The position numbers and the translations under genes were made by a program. From Aureococcus anophagefferens (lineage: Eukaryota > Sar > Pelagophyceae > Pelagomonadales > Pelagomonadaceae), in the NCBI RefSeq assembly GCF_000186865.1, contig NW_008705565.1, positions 590,440 to 654,439 of the forward strand: DNA of 64,000 nt, read 5' to 3'. Of the stretch, positions 54,411 to 64,000 are shown in pieces; positions within the stretch are counted from its first letter, which is position 1; each line of letters starts with the position of its first letter. The notes beneath the pieces are model-generated. The model had not been told where the DNA came from. It made no database searches and saw only the letters and a list, made by a program, of their open reading frames with translations.

Positions 54411-55166
54411 TGCAAGCGGTCAAAGACCGAACATCGTCATGCTACACCGGTCATTCAGGTCTCCATCGAGAGTCGACCACGGACAAAAGATCCGACGGCA
54501 CCCCCCAGTGGGTGGGTGGGCCCGGAGGTCGGGTTTCAAAAATCCAAAGTGTACTTAAAGGGTACTTGTAACGCGCACGCGCGCGTGTGGAGGCCGCGCG
54601 CGTCCTGCGTCCTGCGTCGCACCGGGAGTCGGGAATAGGTGCCATGGAGCACGGCGGTGTCCTCGTCGAGTCAGGCCGCGCCCGGCGTTCGTCGGCGGGC
54701 CCGCGGCCGCACGGTGGCGGCCGCCTCCTGCAGCGGCACCGGCGACTCCGGGTCGAACCGCGGCGCTACGCGGCGCGCGCGGTGTGGCAATTCAGCGATC
54801 GCCCAGCGGCGCGCGACGCGGCAACTTGAAGGCAACCAACAACAAAAGGAGCTCGTTGATTGGTCGGGAGGTGGGTGGGTGGGTGCCGGTGGCCGGCACC
54901 AAGAACCGGGGGTGGCGTCTGGTACTTTTTTTTAGGTAGCCTCCTGTCTCCATGCTCAGATACCGCAGTCGTGGAGGCCGGCGTGCGTCGACGCCGTCCG
55001 CAGCGCGCAATGGCCTCGCCAACGGCCTGCGAGAACGTCCTCGCAGTCGTTTTCTTGCGGCACGAGGTCGTTCTCGCCGAAAGCGGCTCGAGGCGTTTTC
55101 CGAGGGCGTTTTTTCCCTCGGAAGTCCGGGCGCAAATTGCTTAGCCGCGCGCGTCGCGGCGCGGGC
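54411..55166. other. Intergenic, no convincing gene
   Basis: About 0.75 kb upstream of the SET-type gene and downstream of FabG. It contains two G-rich GTGGGTGGGTGG runs (about 54510 and 54868) and short AT-richer stretches with two GTACTT(A/G/T) motifs. Small plus-strand frames here have no family resemblance. Confidence 0.5.
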
Positions 55167-56012
55167 TCAGAAGCCCGCGCCGATGGCGATGCCGCCGTCG
55201 ATGGTCATGGAGTGGCCCGTGATGTAGGCGGCGCTCTTGTCGAGGGCGAGGTAGCGGACGAGGCCCGCGACCTCGTCGGCCTCGCCGAGGCGGCCGAGGG
55301 GGATGGCCTCCTTGACCTTGTTGAGCATGTCCTCGCCGAGCTCGTTGGCCATCTCCGTGCCGATGAAGCCCGGGCAGACGGCGTTGACCGTGACGCCGCG
55401 GCCCGCGAACTCCTTCGCGTTCGACATCGTGAGGCCGCAGACGCCGCCCTTGGCGGCCGCGTAGTTCGCCTGGCCCGGGTTGCCGAAGAGGCCGACGACG
55501 GACGACATGTTGATGATGCGCCCGGCGCGCTTCTTCGCCATCTGCGTGAAGGCCGCCTGGGAGCAGTAGAAGACGCCGGAGAGGTTGACGTCGATGACGG
55601 CCTGCCACTGCGCGGGCTTCATGCGCATGGCCAGGCCGTCCTTCGTGATGCCCGCGTTGTTCACGAGCACGTCGCAGCCCCCGAAGTGGTCCGCCGTCTC
55701 CTTGAAGAGGGCCTTGATCTCGTCGACGGACGCCATGTCGGCCTTGACCGCGACGGCGTCGCCGCCGGACGCCTTGATGGCCTCGACGACCTCGAGCGCC
55801 GGGCCCTCGGACGCGGCGTAGTTGACGACGACGTTGCAGCCCTGGGCGCCGAGGTCCAGCGCGATGGCCCGGCCGATGCCGCGGCTCGCGCCCGTGACGA
55901 CGCACGTCTTGGCCTCCGCCGACATGGACACGGCGCTCCGCAGCGCGAGGCGCCGGGCCGCGGGCGCGCGGAGGGCGCTCGCTGCGGTGAGCATGGAGAG
56001 GATGGTCAGCAT
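55167..56012 (-). CDS. fabG: Plastid 3-oxoacyl-ACP reductase (FabG)
   Basis: 281 residues from ATG 56012. The first 30 residues (MLTILSMLTAASALRAPAARR) are a signal plus transit peptide. The rest is a complete short-chain dehydrogenase: NADPH-binding 'VTGASRGIGRAIA', 'DVLVNNAGITKDGLAMRM', catalytic Ser/Tyr/Lys in 'NMSSVVGLFGNPGQANYAAAKGG', 'VNAVCPGFIGTEM', and the typical end 'YITGHSMTIDGG'. It catalyses the first reduction in each cycle of type II fatty-acid synthesis in the plastid. The neighbouring genes are not obviously related. Confidence 0.95.
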   Translation of the reverse strand: MLTILSMLTAASALRAPAARRLALRSAVSMSAEAKTCVVTGASRGIGRAIALDLGAQGCNVVVNYAASEGPALEVVEAIKASGGDAVAVKADMASVDEIKALFKETADHFGGCDVLVNNAGITKDGLAMRMKPAQWQAVIDVNLSGVFYCSQAAFTQMAKKRAGRIINMSSVVGLFGNPGQANYAAAKGGVCGLTMSNAKEFAGRGVTVNAVCPGFIGTEMANELGEDMLNKVKEAIPLGRLGEADEVAGLVRYLALDKSAAYITGHSMTIDGGIAIGAGF

Positions 56013-56033
56013 AGTACGATGAGTGATCGGTGA

Positions 56034-58627
<2,594 letters not shown>

Positions 58628-58635
<8 letters not shown>

Positions 58636-58771
58636 CGTCGTCGCGGTACAAGGCAGCCCCCGTGGAGTACAAGGCAGCCCCCGTGGAGAATTCACTCGGG
58701 TACAAGGCAGCCCCCGTGGAGAATTCACTCGGGTACAAGGCAGCCCCCGTGGAGAATTCACTCCATCATCG
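58628..58771. repeat. Tandem array at the 5' end of the MFS gene
   Basis: Four copies of GTACAAGGCAGCCCCCGTGG at 58646, 58667, 58700 and 58733 (the last three with a 33-bp period including AATTCACTCGG). The sequence CTCCATCATCG, which contains the gene's start codon on the minus strand (58628-58638), is repeated at the far end (58761-58771). On the transcribed strand this creates an upstream ATGATGGAGTGA, a three-codon uORF. Confidence 0.85.
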
Positions 58772-58872
58772 CGCCGAATTATGAATGTGCAAGTGCACGT
58801 TGAGGTTTACGTTGCGGGTTGATTCCCCGCGACCCACGACGACGACTGAAGCCAGCGTAAGAACCAGGCCCC

Positions 58873-59352
58873 CTAGAAGCGCGCGCTGTCGCCGAGCTTC
58901 GGCGGCGGCTTCTTCATGAGCTTCTGGTTCTCGCGCCGCGCTCGCCGGTTCGAGCCCTCGGCCATGGGCATGGGCGGCGCCGCGGCCGCGTCGTCGTCCA
59001 CGTCGCCCAGCTCCGCCATGGTCGGGAGCCGCGGCTTGAACTCGTCCTCGTTGATCTCCTTCTTCGTCAGCTGCTCCTTGGCCGTGAGGAAGACGACGGA
59101 TCCGACGACGAACACGAAGAGCACGATCGACGCGCCCGCGAGGCCGATGAGGAACGGGTCGTCGGACGAGCCCGTGCCGGCGACGGCGAGCGTGCTCGCG
59201 CCGCCGAAGACGTCCGACGACGACGACCGCGCGACGAGCGACCGCCGCGGCGCGTGGCGCAGCGGCGCGAGGCGCGTCGACGGCGCCGGCGCGAAGGCGT
59301 CGGCGAGAGATGCGCAGGCGAGCGCGAGCGATGCGATGGTCCGCGAAGGCAT
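58873..59352 (-). CDS. Small plastid single-pass membrane protein, unknown function
   Basis: 159 residues from ATG 59352. The N-terminus MPSRTIASLALACASLADAFAPAPSTRL is a textbook bipartite plastid presequence of heterokont algae: a signal peptide, then a cleavage site of the ASAFAP type (ADAFAP) with Phe at +1, then an Arg/Ser transit region. One membrane helix at about residues 71-97 (LIGLAGASIVLFVFVVGSVVFLTA), followed by a charged stromal or luminal tail ending in basic residues. Family unknown. Divergent from the PARP-like gene. Confidence 0.78.
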   Translation of the reverse strand: MPSRTIASLALACASLADAFAPAPSTRLAPLRHAPRRSLVARSSSSDVFGGASTLAVAGTGSSDDPFLIGLAGASIVLFVFVVGSVVFLTAKEQLTKKEINEDEFKPRLPTMAELGDVDDDAAAAPPMPMAEGSNRRARRENQKLMKKPPPKLGDSARF

Positions 59353-59657
59353 CGCTGCTGGTGGTTTCGGGCTCTTTTGCGCGGGTGTTGGCTGGCGGCG
59401 GACGGCGGTGGCCGGATTTGCTTGCGGCAGAGGTGGCGAGGAGGTGCGATCAAGGTCGATCGAGCAGTCGAGCAGCGGAATCGATCCGCCGTGCGACTCG
59501 GGACGCCGCGCCTCGGCCTTCGGCCCCGCAGCCCCCAACCCCCGCGGGCCCTCACCCAGCCCTCGGGGAAGACACATCCCCTACCCTCGAAACCCTCGAG
59601 ACGCACTCCGCGAATTTCGGCGCCGAACTCGGAGCGAACGCCGGACAAACTGCCACT

Positions 59658-61004
59658 ATGGACGTCATCGAGATCCTCAGCGACGACGACGACGCGCCGG
59701 CGCCGGTGCGCGCCGAGATCGACGAGGAGGAGGACTCGCAGGAGGTCTGCTTCCTGTCGACGACGCCCGCGCCCCGGAAGGCGTCGCCGGAGCTGCACGT
59801 CGACGGCGCGGCGGCGGCGTTCGCCGCGCCCGTGACGCTGTCCGGCGGGCGGCCGAGCCGCGACGACGCGGAGGAGGACGTCGTCGAAGTCGTGAACCCC
59901 GACGAGCTCAGCGGCAAGGCCAAGGACGCCCTGCTCAAGTCGCTGCTCGCGGAGAAGCAGGCGATGGCGCGGAAGGTCGACGCGCTCGAGCAGGAAAAAA
60001 AGCACAAGGAGCACGAGAAGAAGCAGAGCACGCGGCCCGTCTACTGGCGGCGCGACGGGGCCGGGAAGCGCCTCGTCGACGACGGGTCCCGGGGCAAGAC
60101 CGTCGTGGACCTCGTCGAGGGCAGCGACGAGTACGCGTCCGTCGCTCAGCGCGTGCTGTCGCACGGCATCCCCGACGCGACGATCCGCGCCATCCGCCGC
60201 GTGCACAACGACGATCTGTGGGACCCCTACTGCGCGCGCCGGGCGAAGATGGCCAAGGACATGGGCGGCGGCGAGAGCATGATCTTCCAGCACGACGTGC
60301 TGCCCGGCGTCGCGCCCGAGGGGTCCGCGAGCCCCTACTGCGGGTCGGAGAACCCCTGCCGCGAGCGCTACCTCTTCCACGGCGCGGCGCCGGCGACCAT
60401 CGACAAGATCCTCGACGACGGCGTCGACTTCCGGCTGTCGCAGATCACGGGCGCGATGGGCGCGTGCGCGTATTTCGCGGACCAGAGCTCCTACAGCGAC
60501 CAGTACTGCCGCATGCCCGACCACAGCGCCGAGGCGACGGCGGCCCGGGGCCGCGGCGGCCCCGCGCGGCCGCCGGACGCGGCCGGCGGCCTGAAGATGC
60601 TCGTCTGCCGCGTGCTCCTGGGCCACTGCGGCCGGGGCACGCACGGCCTCCGGCGGCCGCCGGCGCGCGCCGACGGCGACGGTCTGTGCGACTCCGTGTC
60701 GAACTCGCCCGACGACGTCGTCCACTACAACAGCCAGGGCTTCATGTTCGGCGTCTTTGACAACGCGCAGGTCTACCCGGAGTACGTCGTCGAGTACACG
60801 CGCGCGGGCCACCCGGGCCACGCGCGCGCGAACCTCGCCACGGCCAACGCCATGCTCGCGGCGCTCGCGGGCGGCGCGCCCCTCAACGGCGCGGTGGCCG
60901 CGGCGACGGCCGCGCTCCAGCAGTACACCGCGGCGAAGCGCAAGGCGCCGAAGCCCGCGGCGAAGAAGCCCGCCGCGAAGCGCCGCAAGTCGTCGAAGCG
61001 CTAG
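59658..61004 (+). CDS. PARP-like ADP-ribosyltransferase
   Basis: 448 residues from ATG 59658. The N-terminus begins MDVIEILSDDDD, a SUMO-interacting-type motif. A Lys/Glu coiled coil follows near residues 90-130. The PARP catalytic domain is near residues 235-405: 'RYLFHGAAPATIDKILDDG' (NAD-binding His), 'AYFADQSSYSDQY' (Tyr), and 'FMFGVFDNAQVYPEYVVEY', where the position of the catalytic Glu of poly-ADP-ribosylating enzymes is Met. An H-Y-hydrophobic triad is typical of mono-ADP-ribosyltransferases. The C-terminus is Lys/Ala-rich (nuclear-localisation or histone-like tail). Confidence 0.88.
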   Translation: MDVIEILSDDDDAPAPVRAEIDEEEDSQEVCFLSTTPAPRKASPELHVDGAAAAFAAPVTLSGGRPSRDDAEEDVVEVVNPDELSGKAKDALLKSLLAEKQAMARKVDALEQEKKHKEHEKKQSTRPVYWRRDGAGKRLVDDGSRGKTVVDLVEGSDEYASVAQRVLSHGIPDATIRAIRRVHNDDLWDPYCARRAKMAKDMGGGESMIFQHDVLPGVAPEGSASPYCGSENPCRERYLFHGAAPATIDKILDDGVDFRLSQITGAMGACAYFADQSSYSDQYCRMPDHSAEATAARGRGGPARPPDAAGGLKMLVCRVLLGHCGRGTHGLRRPPARADGDGLCDSVSNSPDDVVHYNSQGFMFGVFDNAQVYPEYVVEYTRAGHPGHARANLATANAMLAALAGGAPLNGAVAAATAALQQYTAAKRKAPKPAAKKPAAKRRKSSKR

Positions 61005-61026
61005 GGGCGCCCCCTGTATAAAAAAA

Positions 61027-62181
61027 CTACGCGACGGTCCGCGTCTCGAGCGCGGTCCGCATCTTCGCGGGCATGGCCGCGCCGAGCGCGTCGACGGCCG
61101 CGAGGCCCGCGAGCCGCGCGCCCTCGCACGCCTGGGCGTGCTCCGCGTCCGCCGACGCGTGCTGGGCGACGAAGGCGTCGACGAAGGGCCCGATGCGGCC
61201 CGCGCACGCGGCCTTGAACCGGAGCGCGAGCGCGCCGTCGGAAAGTTTCAGCGCGCGCCGCGCGGAGTCGGGCACGAGCCTCGCGAGGTCCGCGGGCACG
61301 CCCGGCACGATGCCGTCGACCCAGGACCCGACCTCGATGGCCAGGTTCTGGAGCTCGCGCGGCGGGTCCCAGCGCCGCGTCGCTTCGTCGACGGCGCCGA
61401 CGTGGCGCTTCGCCAACTCGCACGCCGGGTCCTCGCCGAGGCGCCAGCGCGCGACGAGCTCGATGAGGCGCATGAGCGGGAAGAGCCACGCGCGGCCGCG
61501 CCGCAGCGCGACCTCCAGGTCCGTCTCGTCGGCCTCGATTTTTAGTTTTTTGAGCCGGTCCGCGTCGAGCGACGGCCCCGCGGCGCCGCAGAAGGGGCAG
61601 GGCGCGTCGCGGCCCTTCGAAGCGCAGGCCCGGCACCACTCGCGGCCGCAGCACGCCGTGTGGCGCACGTCCGCGGGCTCCATGCCCGCCGCGCACGTCG
61701 CGCAGCCCGGCAGCGGCGCGTCGCGGCGGCAGTAGACACGGTGCACGGTCCAGTGCTCGCGCTGCTGGGCCCGGCAGCAGTACCTGATGCGCCGGCAGCC
61801 CGTGCAGACCATCTTCTCCCGCTTGTCGCAGGCCTCCTCGACGCAGCGCGGCGCCCACGTCGTCGGCAAACCCAGCAGCGCGCCGCGGATGGCCTCGCAG
61901 CGCTTGCTCGGCGGCGGCGCGCCGCGCTCCCAGATGTTCTCCTCCTTCGGCGCGTTCGGATCTCGTTTGACGGGCTCCGGCGCCCAGGGCTTCGCGAGCG
62001 GCGGGTGCCAGGGGGTGCGCGGCGCCGCGGTCGGCGGCGGCGGCCGCTGCTGCGCGGCTTTGCGCCGCTGCTCGTCGCAGTCCTGCGCAGCCTTCAAGGC
62101 TTCCTCCGCCGACGGCGCGGACCCGAAGGCCTTGTACTCGTCGTTGGCGGGCAGCGGGCCCAGGCCGACGCGCGGCGGCAT
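61027..62181 (-). CDS. MYND-like plus RING-like zinc-finger protein
   Basis: 384 residues from ATG 62181. After a Pro-rich segment, a MYND-like finger lies at about residues 112-151: 'CVEEACDKREKMVCTGCRRIRYCCRAQQREHWTVH'. One usual Cys (CxxxC before Q) is replaced by Gln. A RING-like finger follows: 'CATCAAGMEPADVRHTACCGREWCRAC...CPFC'. The remaining 200 residues are helical with no recognised domain. The combination is seen repeatedly in pelagophyte-type genomes (from general knowledge) and probably mediates protein interaction, perhaps ubiquitin ligation. Divergent from the WW-PDZ-ferredoxin gene with only 72 bp between ATGs. Confidence 0.8.
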   Translation of the reverse strand: MPPRVGLGPLPANDEYKAFGSAPSAEEALKAAQDCDEQRRKAAQQRPPPPTAAPRTPWHPPLAKPWAPEPVKRDPNAPKEENIWERGAPPPSKRCEAIRGALLGLPTTWAPRCVEEACDKREKMVCTGCRRIRYCCRAQQREHWTVHRVYCRRDAPLPGCATCAAGMEPADVRHTACCGREWCRACASKGRDAPCPFCGAAGPSLDADRLKKLKIEADETDLEVALRRGRAWLFPLMRLIELVARWRLGEDPACELAKRHVGAVDEATRRWDPPRELQNLAIEVGSWVDGIVPGVPADLARLVPDSARRALKLSDGALALRFKAACAGRIGPFVDAFVAQHASADAEHAQACEGARLAGLAAVDALGAAMPAKMRTALETRTVA

Positions 62182-62253
62182 CGTCGGGCAGCCTGGGGCA
62201 ACGTTGCCTTGACCGGCAACGCCGACCGCAAACTCGCTTGCTCGAGCTGCAGG

Positions 62254-63339
62254 ATGGCCTGCAAGCATCGAAGATCCGCGCGGCCATGGCGCCTTGTAGT
62301 TTTGCTCACGCCGCTGCTCGCGTACCATGGCCCGCGACCGATGCGACGGCTGCGACGACCGACGGCGCTCAGCATGGGCCGCTGGGACCCGCCGTCGTCC
62401 GCGGCGCCGCCCGACGGCCTCTTCGGCGGCGCGCCGGCGCCGGCGGCGGAGAGCGCCGCGGACTGGACGACCTACGCGACCGATGACGGCAAGGCCTACT
62501 ACTACAACGCCGTCACGGAGGAGACGGTCTGGGAGAAGCCCGCCATTCTCGACGACGCCGCGCCGACGACGAAGAAGCGGCGCTGGACGAAGCCGAGCCA
62601 GAAGGTCGCCGTCGACGCGGCCGCGGACCTCTTCGCCGAGTCCGCGGCCGCGTCCGCCGGCGGCGTCGTCGCCGACGGCCGCGCGTCCGTCGTCGAGCTG
62701 CCGCGGGGCGCGACGGGCATCGAGTGGGGCACGGACCTGAGCTTCGTGGGCGTCTACGTGCGCCTGCTCCTGCCCGGCGGCGCCGCGGAGCTGTCGGGCA
62801 AGGTGCGGGCCGGCGACCAGCTCGTGGCCATCAACGGCACGGCCGTGCTCGACCTGCGCTTCGACGACGTCATGACCCTGCTCGGCCGCGAGGCGCCCGC
62901 CGTCGAGTTGGAGGTCTTCGCGGGCTCGCGCGCGGACCTCCTGGGCTGCCTCGGCCGCGCGGCGCCCGGCGACGAGTCCACGACGGCGACGATCACCGTC
63001 GACGACTGCGGCCGCCGCGCGGAGATCGTCGTGAACAAGGGCGACAACCTCCGCGACGCGTTGGTGTCGAACGGCTTCGACGTCTACCGGGGCACGACGA
63101 CCTGGACGAACTGCGCGGGCCACCAGATGTGCGGCACGTGCATCGTCGACCTCACGGGCGGCGCCGCCCTGACGAACCGCAAGTCCAACGACGAGGAGGG
63201 CACGCTGAACCTCCAGGGCTGCGAGCCGTCCTGCCGCCTCTCGTGCGTGACCTACGTCTACGGCGACGTCGAGGTCGTCATCCGCCCGGACCGCGAGGGC
63301 GGCTTCTTCGGCAGCGCGACGTCGGGGTCGGGCTGGTAA
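62254..63339 (+). CDS. WW-PDZ-[2Fe-2S] ferredoxin fusion protein, probably plastid
   Basis: 361 residues from ATG 62254. Residues 1-40 include a hydrophobic stretch (LVVLLTPLLAYHG) and an Arg-rich segment, consistent with plastid targeting. A WW domain at 71-96 (WTTYATDDGKAYYYNAVTEE, Trp71 and Trp93). A PDZ domain at about 145-222 ('FVGVYVRLLLPGGAAELSGK', 'VRAGDQLVAINGTAV', 'DDVMTLL'). A plant-type ferredoxin domain at about 245-345 with Cys287, Cys293, Cys296 and Cys331 in the C-x5-C-x2-C...C pattern ('NCAGHQMCGTCIVDL', 'RLSCVTYVYGDVEVVI'). All four iron-sulfur ligands are present. The combination suggests an electron carrier tethered to protein partners. Confidence 0.88.
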   Translation: MACKHRRSARPWRLVVLLTPLLAYHGPRPMRRLRRPTALSMGRWDPPSSAAPPDGLFGGAPAPAAESAADWTTYATDDGKAYYYNAVTEETVWEKPAILDDAAPTTKKRRWTKPSQKVAVDAAADLFAESAAASAGGVVADGRASVVELPRGATGIEWGTDLSFVGVYVRLLLPGGAAELSGKVRAGDQLVAINGTAVLDLRFDDVMTLLGREAPAVELEVFAGSRADLLGCLGRAAPGDESTTATITVDDCGRRAEIVVNKGDNLRDALVSNGFDVYRGTTTWTNCAGHQMCGTCIVDLTGGAALTNRKSNDEEGTLNLQGCEPSCRLSCVTYVYGDVEVVIRPDREGGFFGSATSGSGW

Positions 63340-63344
63340 AAAGC

Positions 63345-64000
63345 TTATCGACTCGGCGCGACGACGTTGTAGTGGATCGGCGACACGTAGGAGAGGAAGA
63401 GCCGCCGCGGCGTCTCGCCCGCGGACGGCGACCGGTAGTGGAGGTGGAAGTTGGAGGCCTCGGTCGTGATGACGAAGATGTCGACGTCGTAGGCCGCGCA
63501 CGCGGCCTGGAGCGTGAGCTCGTCGCCCCAGGACCGGTCCATGGCCATGCGCGACAGGTAGCCGCCCCACTCGGCCGCGTCGCCGACGAAGACGGAGAAC
63601 GCGTCCTCGTGGCTCCGCAGGTAGGCGATGATTGTTTTCCGCACGGCCGCCTACCAAGCACGTCGGTAACGATTTCTCTTCGTTTTCCCGGTCTCGAAAG
63701 AGACGCCGACGGCCGCGTGGTGCGCCTGCGTGTTGTAGAGCTCCATGGAGATGGCGCGGAACTGGCAGTTGCCGTCATCGACCATGTCCACGGATTTCAG
63801 CGACAGGTGGCGGAGCCGCTGTTCCAGCAGCGCGACGCCCGCCGCGATGCGGTCCTCGCGCGTCGCGGCGTGGACGATGCGCTGGCTCTCCGCGGCGCGG
63901 AGCACGAAGCTCGGGCGGTGCTCGCGCGGCGCCTTTTCGTGCGCGTGCTTCGCGAGGCTCTTGAACTTGCTCACGGCCCGCAGGAACGCGCCCGTCGCCT
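63345..64000 (-). CDS. OTU-family deubiquitinase, 5' end beyond the window
   Basis: Exon 2 is 63650-63345; exon 1 is 64000-63717 (5' incomplete). The 66-nt intron 63716-63651 is a family B introner with a GC donor (GCGGCC...TTGGTAG, phase 0). Visible product at least 196 residues. Catalytic OTU motif 'MVDDGNCQFRAISMELYNT' (Asp-Gly-Asn-Cys) and the terminal 'SPIHYNVVAP' with the catalytic His. The two exons join as 'AHH-AAVRKTIIAYLRSHEDAF', which continues the OTU fold. OTU enzymes cleave ubiquitin chains. There is no ATG in the visible 5' part; the frame is open to the window edge. The stop is 5 bp from the convergent ferredoxin-fusion stop. Confidence 0.9.
63651..63708 (-). mobile_element. 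Introner element, family B (58 bp, shortest)
   Basis: Flanked by ACGGCCGC at 63643-63650 and 63709-63716 (perfect 8 bp). On the coding strand it begins CGGCGTCTCTTTCGAGACC and ends GAAATCGTTACCG...TTGGTAG. It is little more than its two ends, so close to the minimal introner. Confidence 0.9.

Noticed and set aside
55011..55144. 44-codon plus-strand frame upstream of the FabG 3' end
   Set aside because: Short, no family resemblance, no conserved context; possible but unsupported.
58646..58763. CRISPR-like regular repeats
   Set aside because: The copies are contiguous tandem units without unique spacers, in a eukaryotic 5' leader.
58800..58860. tRNA-like T-arm near GGGTTGATTCCCC
   Set aside because: No acceptor stem or anticodon arm could be folded around it.

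Overview
The window looks like nuclear DNA of a small marine stramenopile alga. The best match by gene style is a pelagophyte such as Aureococcus. This is inferred from very high GC by eye, N-terminal extensions of secretory-pathway and plastid type, MYND-finger and HNH-like genes in locally lower-GC DNA, extremely compact gene spacing, few introns, and above all introns that are themselves small transposon-like 'introner' elements. There are three assembly gaps of N (3628-3900, 31696-31745, 52494-52772). No rRNA, tRNA, CRISPR array or viral gene was recognised.

Layout. 1-8.4 kb: a partial GAF-like protein, a hypothetical protein, an RGG/RS protein, a PH-domain protein, a glycosyltransferase-like secreted protein, an FkbM-type methyltransferase and a sulfotransferase-like protein. 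8.4-20.2 kb is mostly membrane transport: a TM9SF nonaspanin, a CPA2/NHA-type cation/H+ antiporter, a MOT1 molybdate transporter, a canonical ABCG half transporter and, convergent to it, a full-length ABCG-like protein whose two nucleotide-binding domains are both degenerate. 20.3-31.7 kb: a secreted TIG plus TIM-barrel protein, a two-TM protein, a multi-UIM ubiquitin-binding protein, an IQ-motif protein, a voltage-gated K+ channel with a divergent CNBD, an HNH-like Cys-rich protein and a ureidoglycolate-lyase-like cupin. 31.8-48.8 kb: a four-EF-hand protein, a repeat protein, a plastid ABC1 kinase, a MYND/TPR protein, a ChrR-type cupin, cytosolic HSP90, a QueA-QueH fusion, a plastid membrane protein and a GT90 glycosyltransferase. 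49-64 kb: a very large SET/LysM-like/CXXC protein, plastid FabG, an ArfGAP-FYVE protein, an MFS transporter, a small plastid membrane protein, a PARP-like enzyme, a MYND/RING protein, a WW-PDZ-ferredoxin fusion and a partial OTU deubiquitinase.

Introns. I place ten spliceosomal introns. Eight look like introners: an element with imperfect terminal inverted repeats inserted in a coding exon. In six cases it is flanked by a perfect 8-bp target duplication, in one by a 7/8 match and in one by a decayed 4/8 match. The upstream copy of the duplicated target supplies the 5' splice site (GT four times, GC four times) and the element end supplies the 3' AG. Removing one target copy plus the element restores the reading frame in all eight genes. 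Families: A (two 192-bp copies in opposite orientations), C (203 bp, sharing a core with A), B (58, 69, 80 and 190 bp) and D (81 bp).

Other themes. Tandem duplications repeatedly sit on gene ends and copy the stop-codon or start-codon region. Convergent stops lie as little as 3-5 bp apart, and one divergent pair of starts is 72 bp apart. Long antisense ORFs are everywhere because of the GC content; they were treated as shadows. Genes appear individually transcribed, and no operon-like logic is claimed.
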